From Paracyclopina nana (Eukaryota; Arthropoda; Copepoda; Cyclopoida; Cyclopettidae): a stretch of DNA of 64,000 nucleotides. Below the pieces are notes generated by a model, which saw only the letters and a list, made by a program, of their open reading frames with translations, was not told the DNA's origin and searched no databases. A program made the position numbers and the translations under genes. The stretch spans positions 9,994,501 through 10,058,500 of the forward strand of contig JAGUCH010000002.1 in assembly GCA_019096065.1 (NCBI GenBank). The letters are read 5' to 3'. This document shows, one piece after another, positions 1 to 12,600 of the stretch. Position 1 is the first letter of the stretch, and the number at the start of each line of letters is the position of its first letter.

Positions 1-3000
1 AAGGCCACTTGTGCCAGAAAGGTCATGCCACCAGCTATCTTTTGCAGTAACCACTTTGAAAAAAGTTATTTCTTGGCGCGGGTTTGAAATTGCACTTGAA
101 GTTTTGCTTCGCTACATAGGAGAGCAGAAATGGCTCTTTCTGTGCCTGCCACTGCAGTAACTTTTCTTGCAAAGGCCAAAAGGCCAGTTGTGCCAGAAAG
201 GTCATGCCACCAGCTATCTTTTGCAGTAACCACTTTGAAAAAAGTTACTCCTTGGCGCGGGTTTGAAATTGCACTTGAAGTTTTGCTTCGCTACATAGGA
301 GAGCAGAAATGGCTCTTTCTGTGCCAGCCACTGCAGTAACTTTTCAGGCAAAGGCCAAAGGGCCACTTGTGCCAGAAAGTTCATGCTACCAGCTATCTTT
401 TGCAGTAACCACTTTGAAAAAGTTATTTCTTGGCGCGGGTTTGAAATTGCACTTGAAGTTTTGTTTCGCTACATAGGAGAGCAGAAATGGCTCTTTCTGT
501 GCCTGCCACTGCAGTAACTTTTCTTGCAAAGGCCAAAGGCCAGTTGTGCCAGAAAGGTCATGCTACCAGCTATCTTTTGCAGTAACCACTTTGAAAAAAG
601 TTACTTCTTGGCGCGGGTTTGAAATTGCACTTGAAGTTTTGCTTTGCTACATAGGAGAGCAGAAATGGCTCTTTCTTGGCCAGCCACTGCAGTAACTTTT
701 CTTGCAAAGGCCAAAAGGGCCACTTGTGCCAGAAAGGTCATGCTACCAGCTATCTTTGCAGTAACCACTTTGAAAAAAGTTACTTCTTGGCGCGGGTTTG
801 AAATTGCACTTGAAGTTTTGCTTCGCTACATAGGAGAGCAGAAATGGCTCTTTCTGTGCCTGCCACTGCAGTAGCTTTTCTTGCAAAGGCCAAAAGGGCC
901 ACTTGTGCCAGAAAGGTCATGCTACCAGCTATCTTTTGCAGTAACCACTTTGAAAAAAGTTACTTCTTGGCGCGGGTTTGAAATTGCACTTGAAGTTTTG
1001 CTTCGCTACATAGGAGAGCAGAAATGGCTCTTTCTTGGCCAGCCACTGCAGTAACTTTTCTTGCAAAGGCCAAAAGGGCCAGTTGTGCCAGAAAGGTCAT
1101 GCTACCAGCTATCTTTTGCAGTAACCACTTTGAAAAAGTTACTTCTTGGCGCGGGTTTGAAATTGCACTTGAAGTTTTGCTTCGCTACATAGGAGAGCAG
1201 AAATGGCTCTTTCATGGCCAGCCACTGCAGTAGCTTTTCTTGCAAAGGCCAAAAAGGCCAGTTGTGCCAGAAAGGTCATGCCACCAGCTATCTTTTGCAG
1301 TAACCACTTTGAAAAAGTTACTTCTTGGCGCGGGTTTGAAATTGCACTTGAAGTTTTGCTTCGCTACATAGGAGAGCAGAAATGGCTCTTTCTGTGCCTG
1401 CCACTGCAGTAGCTTTTTCTTGCAAAGGCCAAAAAGGCCAGTTGTGCCAGAAAGGTCATGCCACCAGCTATCTTTTGCAGTAACCACTTTGAAAAAAGTT
1501 ACTTCTTGGCGCGGGTTTGAAATTGCACTTGAAGTTTTGCTTTGCTACATAGGAGAGCAGAAATGGCTCTTTTCTTGGCCAGCCACTGCAGTAGCTTTTC
1601 TTGCAAAGGCCAAAAAGGCCACTTGTGCCAGAAAGGTCATGCCACCAGCTATCTTTTGCAGTAACCACTTTGAAAAAGTTACTCCTTGGCGCGGGTTTGA
1701 AATTGCACTTGAAGTTTTGCTTCGCTACATAGGAGAGCAGAAATGGCTCTTTCTGTGCCAGCCACTGCAGTAACTTTTCTTGCAAAGGCCAAAGGCCACT
1801 TGTGCCAGAAAGTTCATGCTACCAGCTATCTTTTGCAGTAACCACTTTGAAAAAAGTTACTTCTTGGCGCGGGTTTGAAATTGCACTTGAAGTTTTGCTT
1901 CGCTACATAGGAGAGCAGAAATGGCTCTTTCTGTGCCTGCCACTGCAGTAACTTTTCTTGCAAAGGCCAAAAAGGCCAGTTGTGCCAGAAAGGTCATGCT
2001 ACCAGCTATCTTTTGCAGTAACCACTTTGAAAAAGTTACTTCTTGGCGCGGGTTTGTAATTGCACTAGAAGTTTTGCTTCGCTACATAGGAGAGCAGAAA
2101 TGGCTCTTTCTGTGCCTGCCACTGCAGTAACTTTTCTTGCAAAGGCCAAAAAGGCCAGTTGTGCCAGAAAGGTCATGCTACCAGCTATCTTTTGCAGTAA
2201 CCACTTTGAAAAAAGTTACTTCTTGGCGCGGGTTTGAAATTGCACTTGAAGTTTTGCTTCGCTACATAGGAGAGCAGAAATGGCTCTTTCTGTGCCAGCC
2301 ACTGCAGTAACTTTTCTTGCAAAGGCCAAAAAGGCCAGTTGTGCCAGAAAGGTCATGCCACTCAGCTATCTTTTGCAGTAACCACTTTGAAAAAGTTACT
2401 TCTTGGCGCGGGTTTGAAATTGCACTTGAAGTTTTGCTTCACTACATAGGAGAGCAGAAATGGCTCTTTCTGTGCCAGCCACTGCAGTAGCTTTTCTTGC
2501 AAAGGCCAAAAAGGCCACTTGTGCCAGAAAGGTCATGCCACCAGCTATCTTTTGCAGTAACCACTTTGAAAAAGTTACTTCTTGGCTGGTTTGAAATTGC
2601 ACTTGAAGTTTTGCTTTGCTACATAGGAGAGCAGAAATGGCTCTTTCTGTGCCTGCCACTGCAGTAACTTTTCTTGCAAAGGCCAAAAAGGCCACTTGTG
2701 CCAGAAAGGTCATGCTACCAGCTATCTTTTGCAGTAACCACTTTGAAAAAAGTTACTCCTTGGCGCGGGTTTGAAATTGCACTTGAAGTTTTGCTTCGCT
2801 ACATAGGAGAGCAGAAATGGCTCTTTCTGTGCCTGCCACTGCAGTAACTTTTCTTGCAAAGGCCAAAAAGGCCAGTTGTGCCAGAAAGGTCATGCTACCA
2901 GCTATCTTTTGCAGTAACCACTTTGAAAAAGTTACTTCTTGGCGCGGGTTTGAAATTGCACTTGAAGTTTTGCTTCGCTACATAGGAGAGCAGAAATGGC

Positions 3001-6000
3001 TCTTTCTGTGCCTGCCACTGCAGTAACTTTTCTTGCAAAGGCCAAAAAGGCCAGTTGTGCCAGAAAGGTCATGCTACCAGCTATCTTTGCAGTAACCACT
3101 TTGAAAAGTTACTTCTTGGCGCGGGTTTGAAATTGCACTTCGCTACATAGGAGAGCAGAAATGGCTCTTTCTGTGCCTGCCACTGCAGTAACTTTTCTTG
3201 CAAAGGCCAAAAGGCCAGTTGTGCCAGAAAGGTCATGCTACCAGCTATCTGCAGCTTTGAGGCCAGACTTGAAGGTCAGTTGTGCCAAAATGTCACCACT
3301 GCATTGCACTTGAAGTTTTGCTTCGCTACATAGGAGAGCAGAAATGGCTCTTTCTGTGCCAGCCACTGCAGTAACTTTTCTTGCAAAGGCCAAAAAGGCC
3401 ACTTGTGCCAGAAAGTTCATGCTACCAGCTATCTTTTGCAGTAACCACTTTGAAAAAAGTTACTTCTTGGCGCGGGTTTGAAATTGCACTTGAAGTTTTG
3501 CTTCGCTACATAGGAGAGCAGAAATGGCTCTTTCTGTGCCTGCCACTGCAGTAACTTTTCTTGCAAAGGCCAAAAAGGCCAGTTGTGCCAGAAAGGTCAT
3601 GCTACCAGCTATCTTTTGCAGTAACCACTTTGAAAAAAGTTATTTCTTGACGCGGGTTTGAAATTGCACTTGAAGTTTTGCTTCGCTACATAGGAGAGCA
3701 GAAATGGCTCTTTCTGTGCCTGCCACTGCAGTAACTTTTCTTGCAAAGGCCAAAAAGGCCAGTTGTGCCAGAAAGGTCATGCTACCAGCTATCTTTGCAG
3801 TAACCACTTTGAAAAAGTTACTTCTTGGCGCGGGTTTGAAATTGCACTTGAAGTTTTGCTTCGCTACATAGGAGAGCAGAAATGGCTCTTTCTGTGCCTG
3901 CCACTGCAGTAGCTTTTCTTGCAAAGGCCAAAAAGGCCAGTTGTGCCAGAAAGGTCATGCCACCAGCTATCTTTTGCAGTAACCACTTTGAAAAAGTTAC
4001 TCCTTGGCGCGGGTTTGAAATTGCACTTGAAGTTTTGCTTCGCTACATAGGAGAGCAGAAATGGCTCTTTCTGTGCCAGCCACTGCAGTAACTTTTCTTG
4101 CAAAGGCCAAAAAGGCCACTTGTGCCAGAAAGGTCAAGCTACCAGCTATCTTTTGCAGTAACCACTTTGAAAAAAGTTACTTCTTGGCGCGGGTTTGAAA
4201 TTGCACTTGAAGTTTTTTTCGCTACATAGGAGAGCAGAAATGGCTCTTTCTGTGCCAGCCACTGCAGTAGCTTTTCTTGCAAAGGCCAAAAAGGCCAGTT
4301 GTGCCAGAAAGGTCATGCTACCAGCTATCTTTTGCAGTAACCACTTTGAAAAAGTTACTTCTTGGCGCGGGTTTGAAATTGCACTTGAAGTTTTGCTTCG
4401 CTACATAGGAGAGCAGAAATGGCTCTTTCTGTGCCTGCCACTGCAGTAACTTTTCTTGCAAAGGCCAAAAAGGCCAGTTGTGCCAGAAAGTTCATGCTAC
4501 CAGCTAACTTTTGCAGTAACCACTTTGAAAAAAGTTACTTCTTGGCGCGGGTTTGAAATTGCACTTGAAGTTTTGCTTCGCTACATAGGAGAGCAGAAAT
4601 GGCTCTTTCTGTGCCAGACTCTGCAGTAACTTTTCTTGCAAAGGCCAAAAAGGCCACTTGTGCCAGAAAGGTGATGCTACCAGCTATCTTTTGCAGTAAC
4701 CACTTTGAAAAAGTTACTCCTTGGTGCGGGTTTGAAATTGCACTTGAAGTTTTGCTTCGCTACATAGAGGAGAGCAGAAATGGCTCTTTCTGTGCCAGTC
4801 TCTGCAGTAGCTTTTTCTTGCAAAGGCCAAAAAGGCCAGTTGTTCATGAAAGGTCAAGCTACCAGCTAACTTTTGCAGTAACCACTTTGAAAAAAGTTAC
4901 TTCTTGGCGCGGGTTTGAAATTGCACTTGAAGTTTTGCTTCGCTACATAGGAGAGCAGAAATGGCTCTTTCTGTGCCAGACTCTGCAGTAGCTTTTCTTG
5001 CAAAGGCCAAAAAGGCCAGTTGTGCCAGAAAGGTCAAGCTACCAGCTAACTTTTGCAGTAACCACTTTGAAAAAGTTACTTCTTGGCGCGGGTTTGAAAT
5101 TGCACTTGAAGTTTTGCTTCGCTACATAGGAGAGCAGAAATGGCTCTTTCTGTGCCTGCCACTGAAGTAACATTTCTTGCAAAGGCCAAACAGGCCAGTG
5201 GCTCATGAAAAGTCAAGCTCCCAGCTAACTTTTGAAGTAACCCCTTTGAAAAAAGTTACTTCTTGGCGCGGGTTTGAAATTGCACTTGAAGTTTTGCTTC
5301 GCTACATAGGAGAGCAGAAATGGCTCTTTCTGTGCCTGCCACTGCAGTAACTTTTCTTGCAAAGGCCAAAAAGGCCAGTTGTTCATGAAAGGTCAAGCTA
5401 CCAGCTAACTTTTGCAGTAACCACTTTGAAAAAGTTACTTCTTGGCGCGGGTTTGAAATTGCACTTGAAGTTTTGCTTCGCTACATAGGAGAGCAGAAAT
5501 GGCTCTTTCTGTGCCAGTCTCTGCAGTAGCTTTTCTTGCAAAGGCCAAAAAGGCCAGTTGTTCATGAAAGGTCAAGCTACCAGCTAACTTTTGCAGTAAC
5601 CACTTTGAAAAAAGTTACTTCTTGGCGCGGGTTTGAAATTGCACTTGAAGTTTTGCTTCGCTACATAGGAGAGCAGAAATGGCTCTTTCTGTGCCAGACT
5701 CTGCAGTAGCTTTTCTTGCAAAGGCCAAAAAGGCCAGTTGTGCCAGACAGGTCAATCTACCAGCTAACTCTTGCAGTAACCACTTTGCACAACGTTACTT
5801 CTTGGCGCGGGTTTGACATTGCGCTTGAAGTTTTGCTTCACTACATAGGAGAGCAGAAATGGCTCTTTCTGTGCCAGACTCTGCAGTAACTTTACTGGCA
5901 AAGGCCAAAAAGGCCACTAGTGCCAAAAAGGTCAAGCTACCAGCTCACTTTTGCAGTAACCACTTTGAAAAAAGTTACTTCTTGGCGCGGGTTTGAAATT

Positions 6001-6260
6001 GCACTTGAAGTTTTGCTTCGCTACATAGGAGAGCAGAAATGGCTCTTTCTGTGCCAGCCACTGCAGTAACTTTTCTTGCAAAGGCCAAAAAGGCCACTTG
6101 TGCCAGAAAGGTGATGCTACCAGCTATCTTTTGCAGTAACCACTTTGAAAAAAGTTACTTCTTGGCGCGGGTTAGAAATTGCACTTGAAGTTTTGCTTCG
6201 CTACATGGGAGAGCAGAAATGGCTCTTTCTTGGCCAGCCACTGCAGTAACCACTTTGAAT
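1..6260. repeat. Tandem satellite array, ~179-bp monomer, ~35 copies
   Basis: The landmark ATGGCTCTTTC recurs at about 130, 308, 487, 665, 844, 1024, 1203, 1382 and onward to about 6219, spacing 178-181 bp, giving roughly 35 head-to-tail monomers. The array runs off the left edge. Monomers differ by point changes (GTGCCTGCC versus TTGGCCAGCC, GGTCATG versus GTTCATG) and small indels. One monomer near 3241-3310 is rearranged. From about 4500 rightward a TTCATGAAA variant appears and copies become more divergent. Each unit holds short palindromes (GGCCAAAAAGGCC, ACTGCAGT). The last copy decays at 6240-6300. No transposon or gene signature is seen. A nucleosome-sized unit suggests heterochromatic satellite, which is inference. 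Confidence 0.97.
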
Positions 6261-6450
6261 TTTGAAGTTTAAAGTTCATGCTAGCTAGCACCTGACAATT
6301 CCACTTTGAGCTATGCATTATTAAATAGTTTTGATAAAACCCCTCTTTTCATATCCATTTTTGCCAAAAAGCTCTAGCTTGCTACTAATAGAAGTGCTTT
6401 ATCAGCTTTTAGTTAGTTTTTTTTTGTTTTTTTTTGTTTGTGTGGTATGG

Positions 6451-6560
6451 CGCGGGGTGGTGCGGGTTGGTGCGGGTCGGTGCGGGTCGGTGCGGGTTGG
6501 TGCGGGTTGGTGCGGGTCGGTGCGGGTCGGTGCGGGTCGGTGCGGGTTGGTGCGGGTCGG
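6451..6560. repeat. 10-bp G-rich minisatellite
   Basis: Eleven consecutive units of TGCGGGT(T/C)GG, in perfect 10-bp register, with only a T/C alternation and a slightly diverged first unit. GGG recurs every 10 bases, so the + strand could form G-quadruplexes (inference). It follows a T-rich tract at 6415-6440. The stretch 6261-6450 holds no gene I can see. Confidence 0.95.
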
Positions 6561-7008
6561 CGCAGCTTTTAGACGCGGCCGTTAGAGAGGATAAAAAATT
6601 GCGCTAGTATAGCTATCACCATCTAAGGATCATGAAAAAAAGTTTTTTAAACCAACCGGTGCTCCCAAGGTAGGATATATAGCAGGCAGTTTATGTAGCA
6701 GTGATATTTGCTGACCATGAAGTGGATATGAAGATATACCACACTGATATCGTACTATGCTATTTTTTGCCGCAGAAAGTCGTCGACATCCACTAAGCCT
6801 CTTATCAGCATCTTTACCACGTTGGATAGCCACAAAAGTAGCACAGCCTCGACAACGAATTTGCTCCACAGCAAAGGCGGAGGAAGCAATGCTAGGCTTA
6901 TCTCTTCAGAGGACAGTTCCCTCGGGTAAGAAGGAAAGCCAACCAGCTGGATTTAATTGCAAATTAAACGGAGGCTTTTGCAGAAATGAGCCAACAGCAG
7001 CAGCAGCA

Positions 7009-8320
7009 ATGAGGAGCAGCAAAAAGCTCTCTTATGAGGAGGAGCTGAGGCTGCCGGAATCTGGCAGCATTGTGCTTGGCGTTCCAGTGGATCCGCATTC
7101 TGCGGTCTTTGGCAAGAATGGTGTCCGCTTAGAGGAGCTTGAGAGGCAATTCCAAAATGGTCTTCCCGACGTCACAACAAGCAGCAATTTCTACTCGCAA
7201 AATCGACCCTACCTCTCCTCCTTTCAAAGTCCGTCAAGAGCAGCAATAACTACCACTTCCACGTCATCATCATCATCATCTCCGCAGCATGCTAACGCGC
7301 AAAGTGTGTGGCTCAACGGCAATGCTTGGGGTAAATGCTTTCTTCTTGAGAGGCCACTAGGGCAAACGTCGTCAGCTTGCACGGCCATCTTAGGAGGCCA
7401 ACAAATAACTTACTCGAGCGTAAGATATCTCTCTTGCCTCGCAAACAGGTTCCATTCCCCCACCACCTCCCGTGGTGAGGCCTTCGGGAAACGGCGATTT
7501 TTGGAAGATGGCGTTGGTGGAGCACATGACGCGTAATGTCTCCTCGTTACCCGCTAATGCGCATGCAGCAAATAGAGACCGTTCAAGGCTCTTCTCGGTG
7601 CGATCATTGAACGAGAGCGTGATCATGGCCCCACCCCAATTCAGCACTGCGGAATTACCCGCATTGGACGAGGCTGGCTATGCATCCTTGATCGTGCAAA
7701 AAAAGGCTCCCAAAGTGGAGCCGGTTTACGAGCGCATCAGAGGAGAACATCCCAGTTCCCAAGAGTGAGTGGGTTTTTTTGCGACCAGCAGATGAATCGA
7801 CCCGCACCTCTTCTCTTACTTTAGGGCATTGGAAAACGAGTCCGATCGGGAATCGCAAGCCTATTATTCGAGGGTGGCGAAAGACGAAGCGCAGAGCTTG
7901 TCTTCGGAACAGCCTCCGCCACTTAAAGAGCACTTGTACCAGAACTTTGATCAAGTTTTTCTGGCCATGGAGCACCGTCATCCCGACCTGTTATTGCTCC
8001 ATGACACGGACCAATTCTATGAGAACTTGAGGAGGCCGGTGAGCAGCAGTACGGACAAGGAGTCCAAGACGGTCGTCGTAAATGATGAAAAGTACGTCTT
8101 TCTTTCCGTCTCTTTCGTCATAATGTGACCTCTTTTCTCTTCGAAAAGGCTACGGAACATGTACGCTCAAGTGGACGTGGCCAAAAAGCATTTCGAGCGG
8201 AGTACCAAAAACTCGCCACCACCTCTTCAAGTGGAAGCGATCAGCGACCAGCCGCGTCCAGCGCCGGTGCCATTTGTCGACCTCAAAGAAGTCCAGACAG
8301 CCTGGGAGGAGCACATCTGA
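7009..8320 (+). CDS. Unrecognised proline-rich protein, 4 exons
   Basis: Proposed exons are 7009-7330, 7449-7764, 7825-8091 and 8149-8320, all GT-AG and phase-compatible, ending in TGA at 8318. The frame stays open upstream to an ATG at 6757, so the start is uncertain; I chose ATG 7009 because the upstream part looks non-coding, and a cag just before it could be a splice acceptor. The product, about 358 residues from 7009, has a Ser/Thr-rich segment, a run of five prolines opening exon 2, and a charged, partly helical C-terminal half. No signal peptide, membrane segment or catalytic motif is visible. I do not recognise the family; a cytoplasmic scaffold or adaptor is only a guess. Confidence 0.6.
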
Positions 8321-9600
8321 AAAACTAAACAAATAAACTGACATAAACAAACCACCGAAATCTCGTCAATTGACACACGTCAGTCAGTAGTAGCGCTATC
8401 TCATAACGGAAAGCCGCAAGACGGTGGGCTTTGCCTCGCTTGCGCGCCCGTCGTGTTAACATAAGCAGTGTTGTGAGTGTGTGCGCGAGAAAAGGCCATA
8501 AGACCTCAGGGGGATTTTGAAAGGAGCTTTCTCATTCTCTCTGCGTAGAACTTGCGCAAATTTCCAGTGTTTTGCCGACTTACGACACGTCCGGGTGTGC
8601 TTTGTCATTCGTCATTCCAAGAAGCCGTTTTTTATCTCAAACAGCTGACACTTCTCCAGTGAGTACTCCATATGCTATTTTTTCGCAATGTTTACGTAAG
8701 TTGGCTCATAAGCAGTTGCAATGGAGACAATAAATGGTGAGTGCATCATTTTGCAACACCATTGTTGTTGACCTCGTTTTACGAGCTAGCTTTTATGCGG
8801 AGAAAGGAGGCTGGTGCGTGTAGTGAGGCTATATGGCATTAGCAACTTTTAGTAAGCCAACTAAGGGCATCCATTTTGGCCGCCTTGACAGATGCCTAAT
8901 GGCCTAGACGCGGCCAGGACGGGTTTAGGACTTAGGCAGCTAAAAAACTGCCCTCTTCTTAGCATGCTCGGTGCTGGGAATTAGCAAATCTCCCTAATCC
9001 ATTGGCAGCAGGAAAGCCACTTGCTCAGTCATAATGTTTCCGGTGGCAGTTGCACTGTTGTATCTCAACCAAATCTGCTTATGACCCCATCTCCTACTCA
9101 TGCATATTTTCATACATACAAAGAATGCTGCTGGTCTTGACATGCGTTGGCAGCAAGTCTGGACTCTGCACAACTCCAATCAATATGTCAGGAAAGCTGC
9201 CTTGATTTTAGCTATCTCCAAGCTGTGTCGTCGTCTCTCGATCCACTGTCTTAGGAATGATGAAACATTGTGGAAAGTCTCCTTCGGTGCACTTTCTTTT
9301 CTCCCGTCAAGCCGTTGGTAGGATATAACCTGGCCTCGCACTACTGATTGGCATCATAACTCATTCCTCCGAAGCCTACGCTTTTGTGCCAAAACACCAC
9401 AGCTACTTCTCTATAGAGGGCATATCTTACAGCATCTCGTCACAGCTTATAACTTGATAACGCGAGCGGCATTTCAAGCGCCAAGTTACTACAGCCCCCA
9501 GGAGAAATAACCCAATTTTACTGTCTTCTAGCTACTTGCTGTTGAAACCGAAAGAAGAATTCGCAGCTCGATTAAACTGTTCTTGGCGGAGAAAGAAAGG
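8321..9600. other. Intergenic and probable LRSAM1 5' UTR
   Basis: No coding exon is supported here. AATAAA at 8331 fits the poly(A) signal of the upstream gene. A short ATG-initiated segment at about 8720-8737 ends at a good donor (GTGAGT), and an acceptor TTCTAG lies at about 9530. Joining them gives a stop after a few codons, so this may be a 5' UTR intron with a short upstream ORF preceding LRSAM1. Confidence 0.4.
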
Positions 9601-12600
9601 ATGCCGTTTTTCAAGCGGAAGGACAGCAAGGAGAAATGCGGAGATTCTTCCCATCCAGCTGGCAATGGAACCACTACCAACAAAGAAAAAGTCAACTACA
9701 AGTCCAGACTGGAGCACAAAATGTACTTGGTGAGACTTTTTCGATCACATGCTTAGCCTACGCAAATGCAAAATACATAGCTACGTAGTAAGGTCTTCCA
9801 AAAAAAGTTTTACATCTTTTCTTAGATATTCGCTTTCGTGACAGATAGTAGCATTTTCATAAATGTCGGATATGATTAAACTGACACTTCTAGATCAAAG
9901 AAGTATCGGTAAAGGGTGCTATATGCTGCATTATGTATCTTACCTTTGCCGTCCGCCTCCTTTCGTCGTCTACGATTCCTGTACTTCACGGAAACTTGAG
10001 ATACTAAGACCCAGGAGAGGTGCAGCTGTAATGGCCTCTAGCTGAGTATCCCCTTTTCAGTTTTCTGAGAAAAACTGTCAGTTCAGCAAGCTGTTTACGT
10101 TGCATTTGCCTGACTCGCCTAAGAGAAATGAGGCCAGGCGTGGGTTGTGTTTTGCCAAGCTATTTACAAAATTGGGCTTTAAAGGTTCTGCAACGATTCA
10201 TGGAAAACCTGGCTAACCAAGGTATTTCTTGCTATATGCAGAACATTGGCATAAATGTAAATTGCGCTTTTACTGCTCTGGCTCTAACCGTCCGTCTCCA
10301 ATGTAGCAGAGTAATTGGATTCTCCAACTTTTCTTCTGCAACTTTTAATGACTTTCCGAGAGTACCATCTCCAGTTACTCAATAAGGTAGACTAGCTTCC
10401 ACTAGATTTTCGACAATCGTTTTGTCCGCGTGCATGAGTAATGAGCCCATTGATTTTTTTTCTAGGCCACTGAGAGCCCTGAGCCAGTGTATGACATAAG
10501 TGACTGTGCCTTGAAGAATGTTCCCTCGGGAGTTTATTCAAGATGCATGATTCAGAGGAAAGAAGCTCTTCTCCTGCAAGTAAGTACTGATTTACCATCC
10601 GTAATAAATTATATAAGTTTGAGTTGCCATAGATAATTCGGTACATCTGTTGAAATCCGTGTCCGCAAAAATCCGTGCCGTTATATTCCATTCCGTTATA
10701 TTCCGTTCCGTAAATATCCGTTCCGTAAATATCCGTTCCGTGAAAATCTGTTCAGTCAAAATCATCTCAATTAAAAACTGTTCAATATATTTTAATGAAC
10801 GTTGCCTTTTAGTTGAAATAATATTTTTTTCATCCATGTATGTCAAATCTTGATTTTTCCGTTCTTTACCAGAATTTCTCAGATTGGCTACTTTGAAGAG
10901 CAAGGATAAAATCAGTAGTGCTTTCTGGCAATGAATCAATGTAAGGCCTTTGTACCTGAAGTGGTGTAATTGATTGTTAATGGGGGCTTAAAAACCTAGA
11001 CTCAGTAAGTGTATGGGGAATTCCTCTAAAGAGACCAGCCATCTTGTTTGTTAAGCCTTTTTCCAGTAGCATGACAACAAAAGAGTTATGCTGTTGCGTG
11101 CGCATGTTTTGATGATATATAGCTGATGCGAAAACACTAGCAACTTTTAAAAATTGAACTCACCAAATCTTCAAAAGAAAAAGACTACCCATATGTACTT
11201 GAGGATTACCGGAGATTTGCGGAGCTGATTATCACGGAACGGATTTTTACGGAATGGAATATAACAGCAAGGGTTTTTACGAAACGGAATATAACGGCAC
11301 GGATTTTTACAAAACGGAATATAACAGCACGGATTTTTGCGGACACGGATTTGAACAATACATTCGATAAATCAATTAGATGATTCTTTTTGTCCGATTA
11401 CAAAGAACTTAAATAATTATTTTCTACAGAATAATGAATTGGTTGCGCTGAACGGAGGAGGTAGTCTGGGAGATCTTTCAAAAGTCCTGCAGGTGTTAGA
11501 TCTGCAGAACAATCAGCTGGAAAAACTGCCCGAGGAAATTGGACAGCTCAAGTCCTTGAGAGTGCTCTACGTGCATCACAACAAACTGAAGAAGTTGCCC
11601 GATTCCATAGGCGATTTGTCGAGACTCCAAAACCTTAATATCAGCTCAAATGCTCTGAAGGAGCTACCCGTAAGTGTTTCCAAGCTGAAGCGACTCAAGA
11701 CCCTCGACATCAGCAATAATGCCAAATTAAAGAAGCTTCCAAAGCAGCTGGGACATTGTCACAGCCTCTACAACCTATCGGGTCCTGACTATGAGGTCAT
11801 TCAGTACCCAAGTGCTAGCATTTGCAAGGAAGGGCTCCAGTCCATCATGCGTTTTCTAGCGAAAGGTAAGGCCAACCTCACATAAATAAGTTTAACCAAA
11901 AACGCGTTGTTTTTCTTGCTTTTGATGTATTTTGTTGCGAGCATAAACATTTTTTGTCGATCAATTCATGTAACAGCTGCATTCTTGGAGGACGCGTTTT
12001 GAGGCCTCAATTGAGGATGTGAGCAGCCAATGTCCTTGGCCTAAATCGAGTGGCATCATATTTGCTTTGTGCAGAGCACTGAGAAGCTGTTTCTTTCGTG
12101 TGGCCATCACAAAGCTGAAAAGCCCCTTCGAAGCCCGATTTTCCCATAATTTCCGAATTGTTACAAACACGGCGCCTTCCCCTGCGTGAACATGCAACCG
12201 CAAAAAGCAAAAAGCATTAGATTCTGAGAGAACTTGTCATCGAAGTAAATGCCTACACAAGCTATTTTGGCAGGGAAATGGAACATGAAGCGAAAGCTGA
12301 AATCGAGTCGGTTTTATGGCTATTTTATTCGTTCTCCTGAGAGCTCGTACTGTTAAACGATGAAATCTTTCAGAATGTGATATTGAGTATATCGATCCCC
12401 TGAAGTATGCTCCACCGGATGATGGCCTCCCCCTGAAGAACGGCTGTTCTTTTGAAGAGGATCCCTACGAAAAGCTGGTGCGAGGAAACCTTCAACTTTT
12501 AGACAAACAAAAGGTACCACCACTACATAGAGCAAACAGTTTTGCATTCATCATCTTTTTACGCGCGAGAGTAGGAGGTCTAAGTAATTAAGAAAATATG

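Noticed and set aside
130..5170. Recurrent 69-residue ORFs in the satellite (MALSVPATAVTF...)
   Set aside because: They follow from near-identical monomers. The unit length is not a multiple of three, many copies are broken by indels or altered starts, and no splice or regulatory context exists.
1..6260. CRISPR-like array
   Set aside because: Units are contiguous tandem repeats without unique spacers, in a eukaryotic genome.
6331..6585. 84-codon ORF ending across the GCGGGT minisatellite
   Set aside because: Its C-terminal half is only the translated 10-bp repeat and the rest is T-rich hydrophobic sequence.
10592..10939. ORFs on both strands with repeats such as FTERIFTER and SVNIRSVNIR
   Set aside because: They are translations of the subrepeats in the foldback arm inside an LRSAM1 intron.
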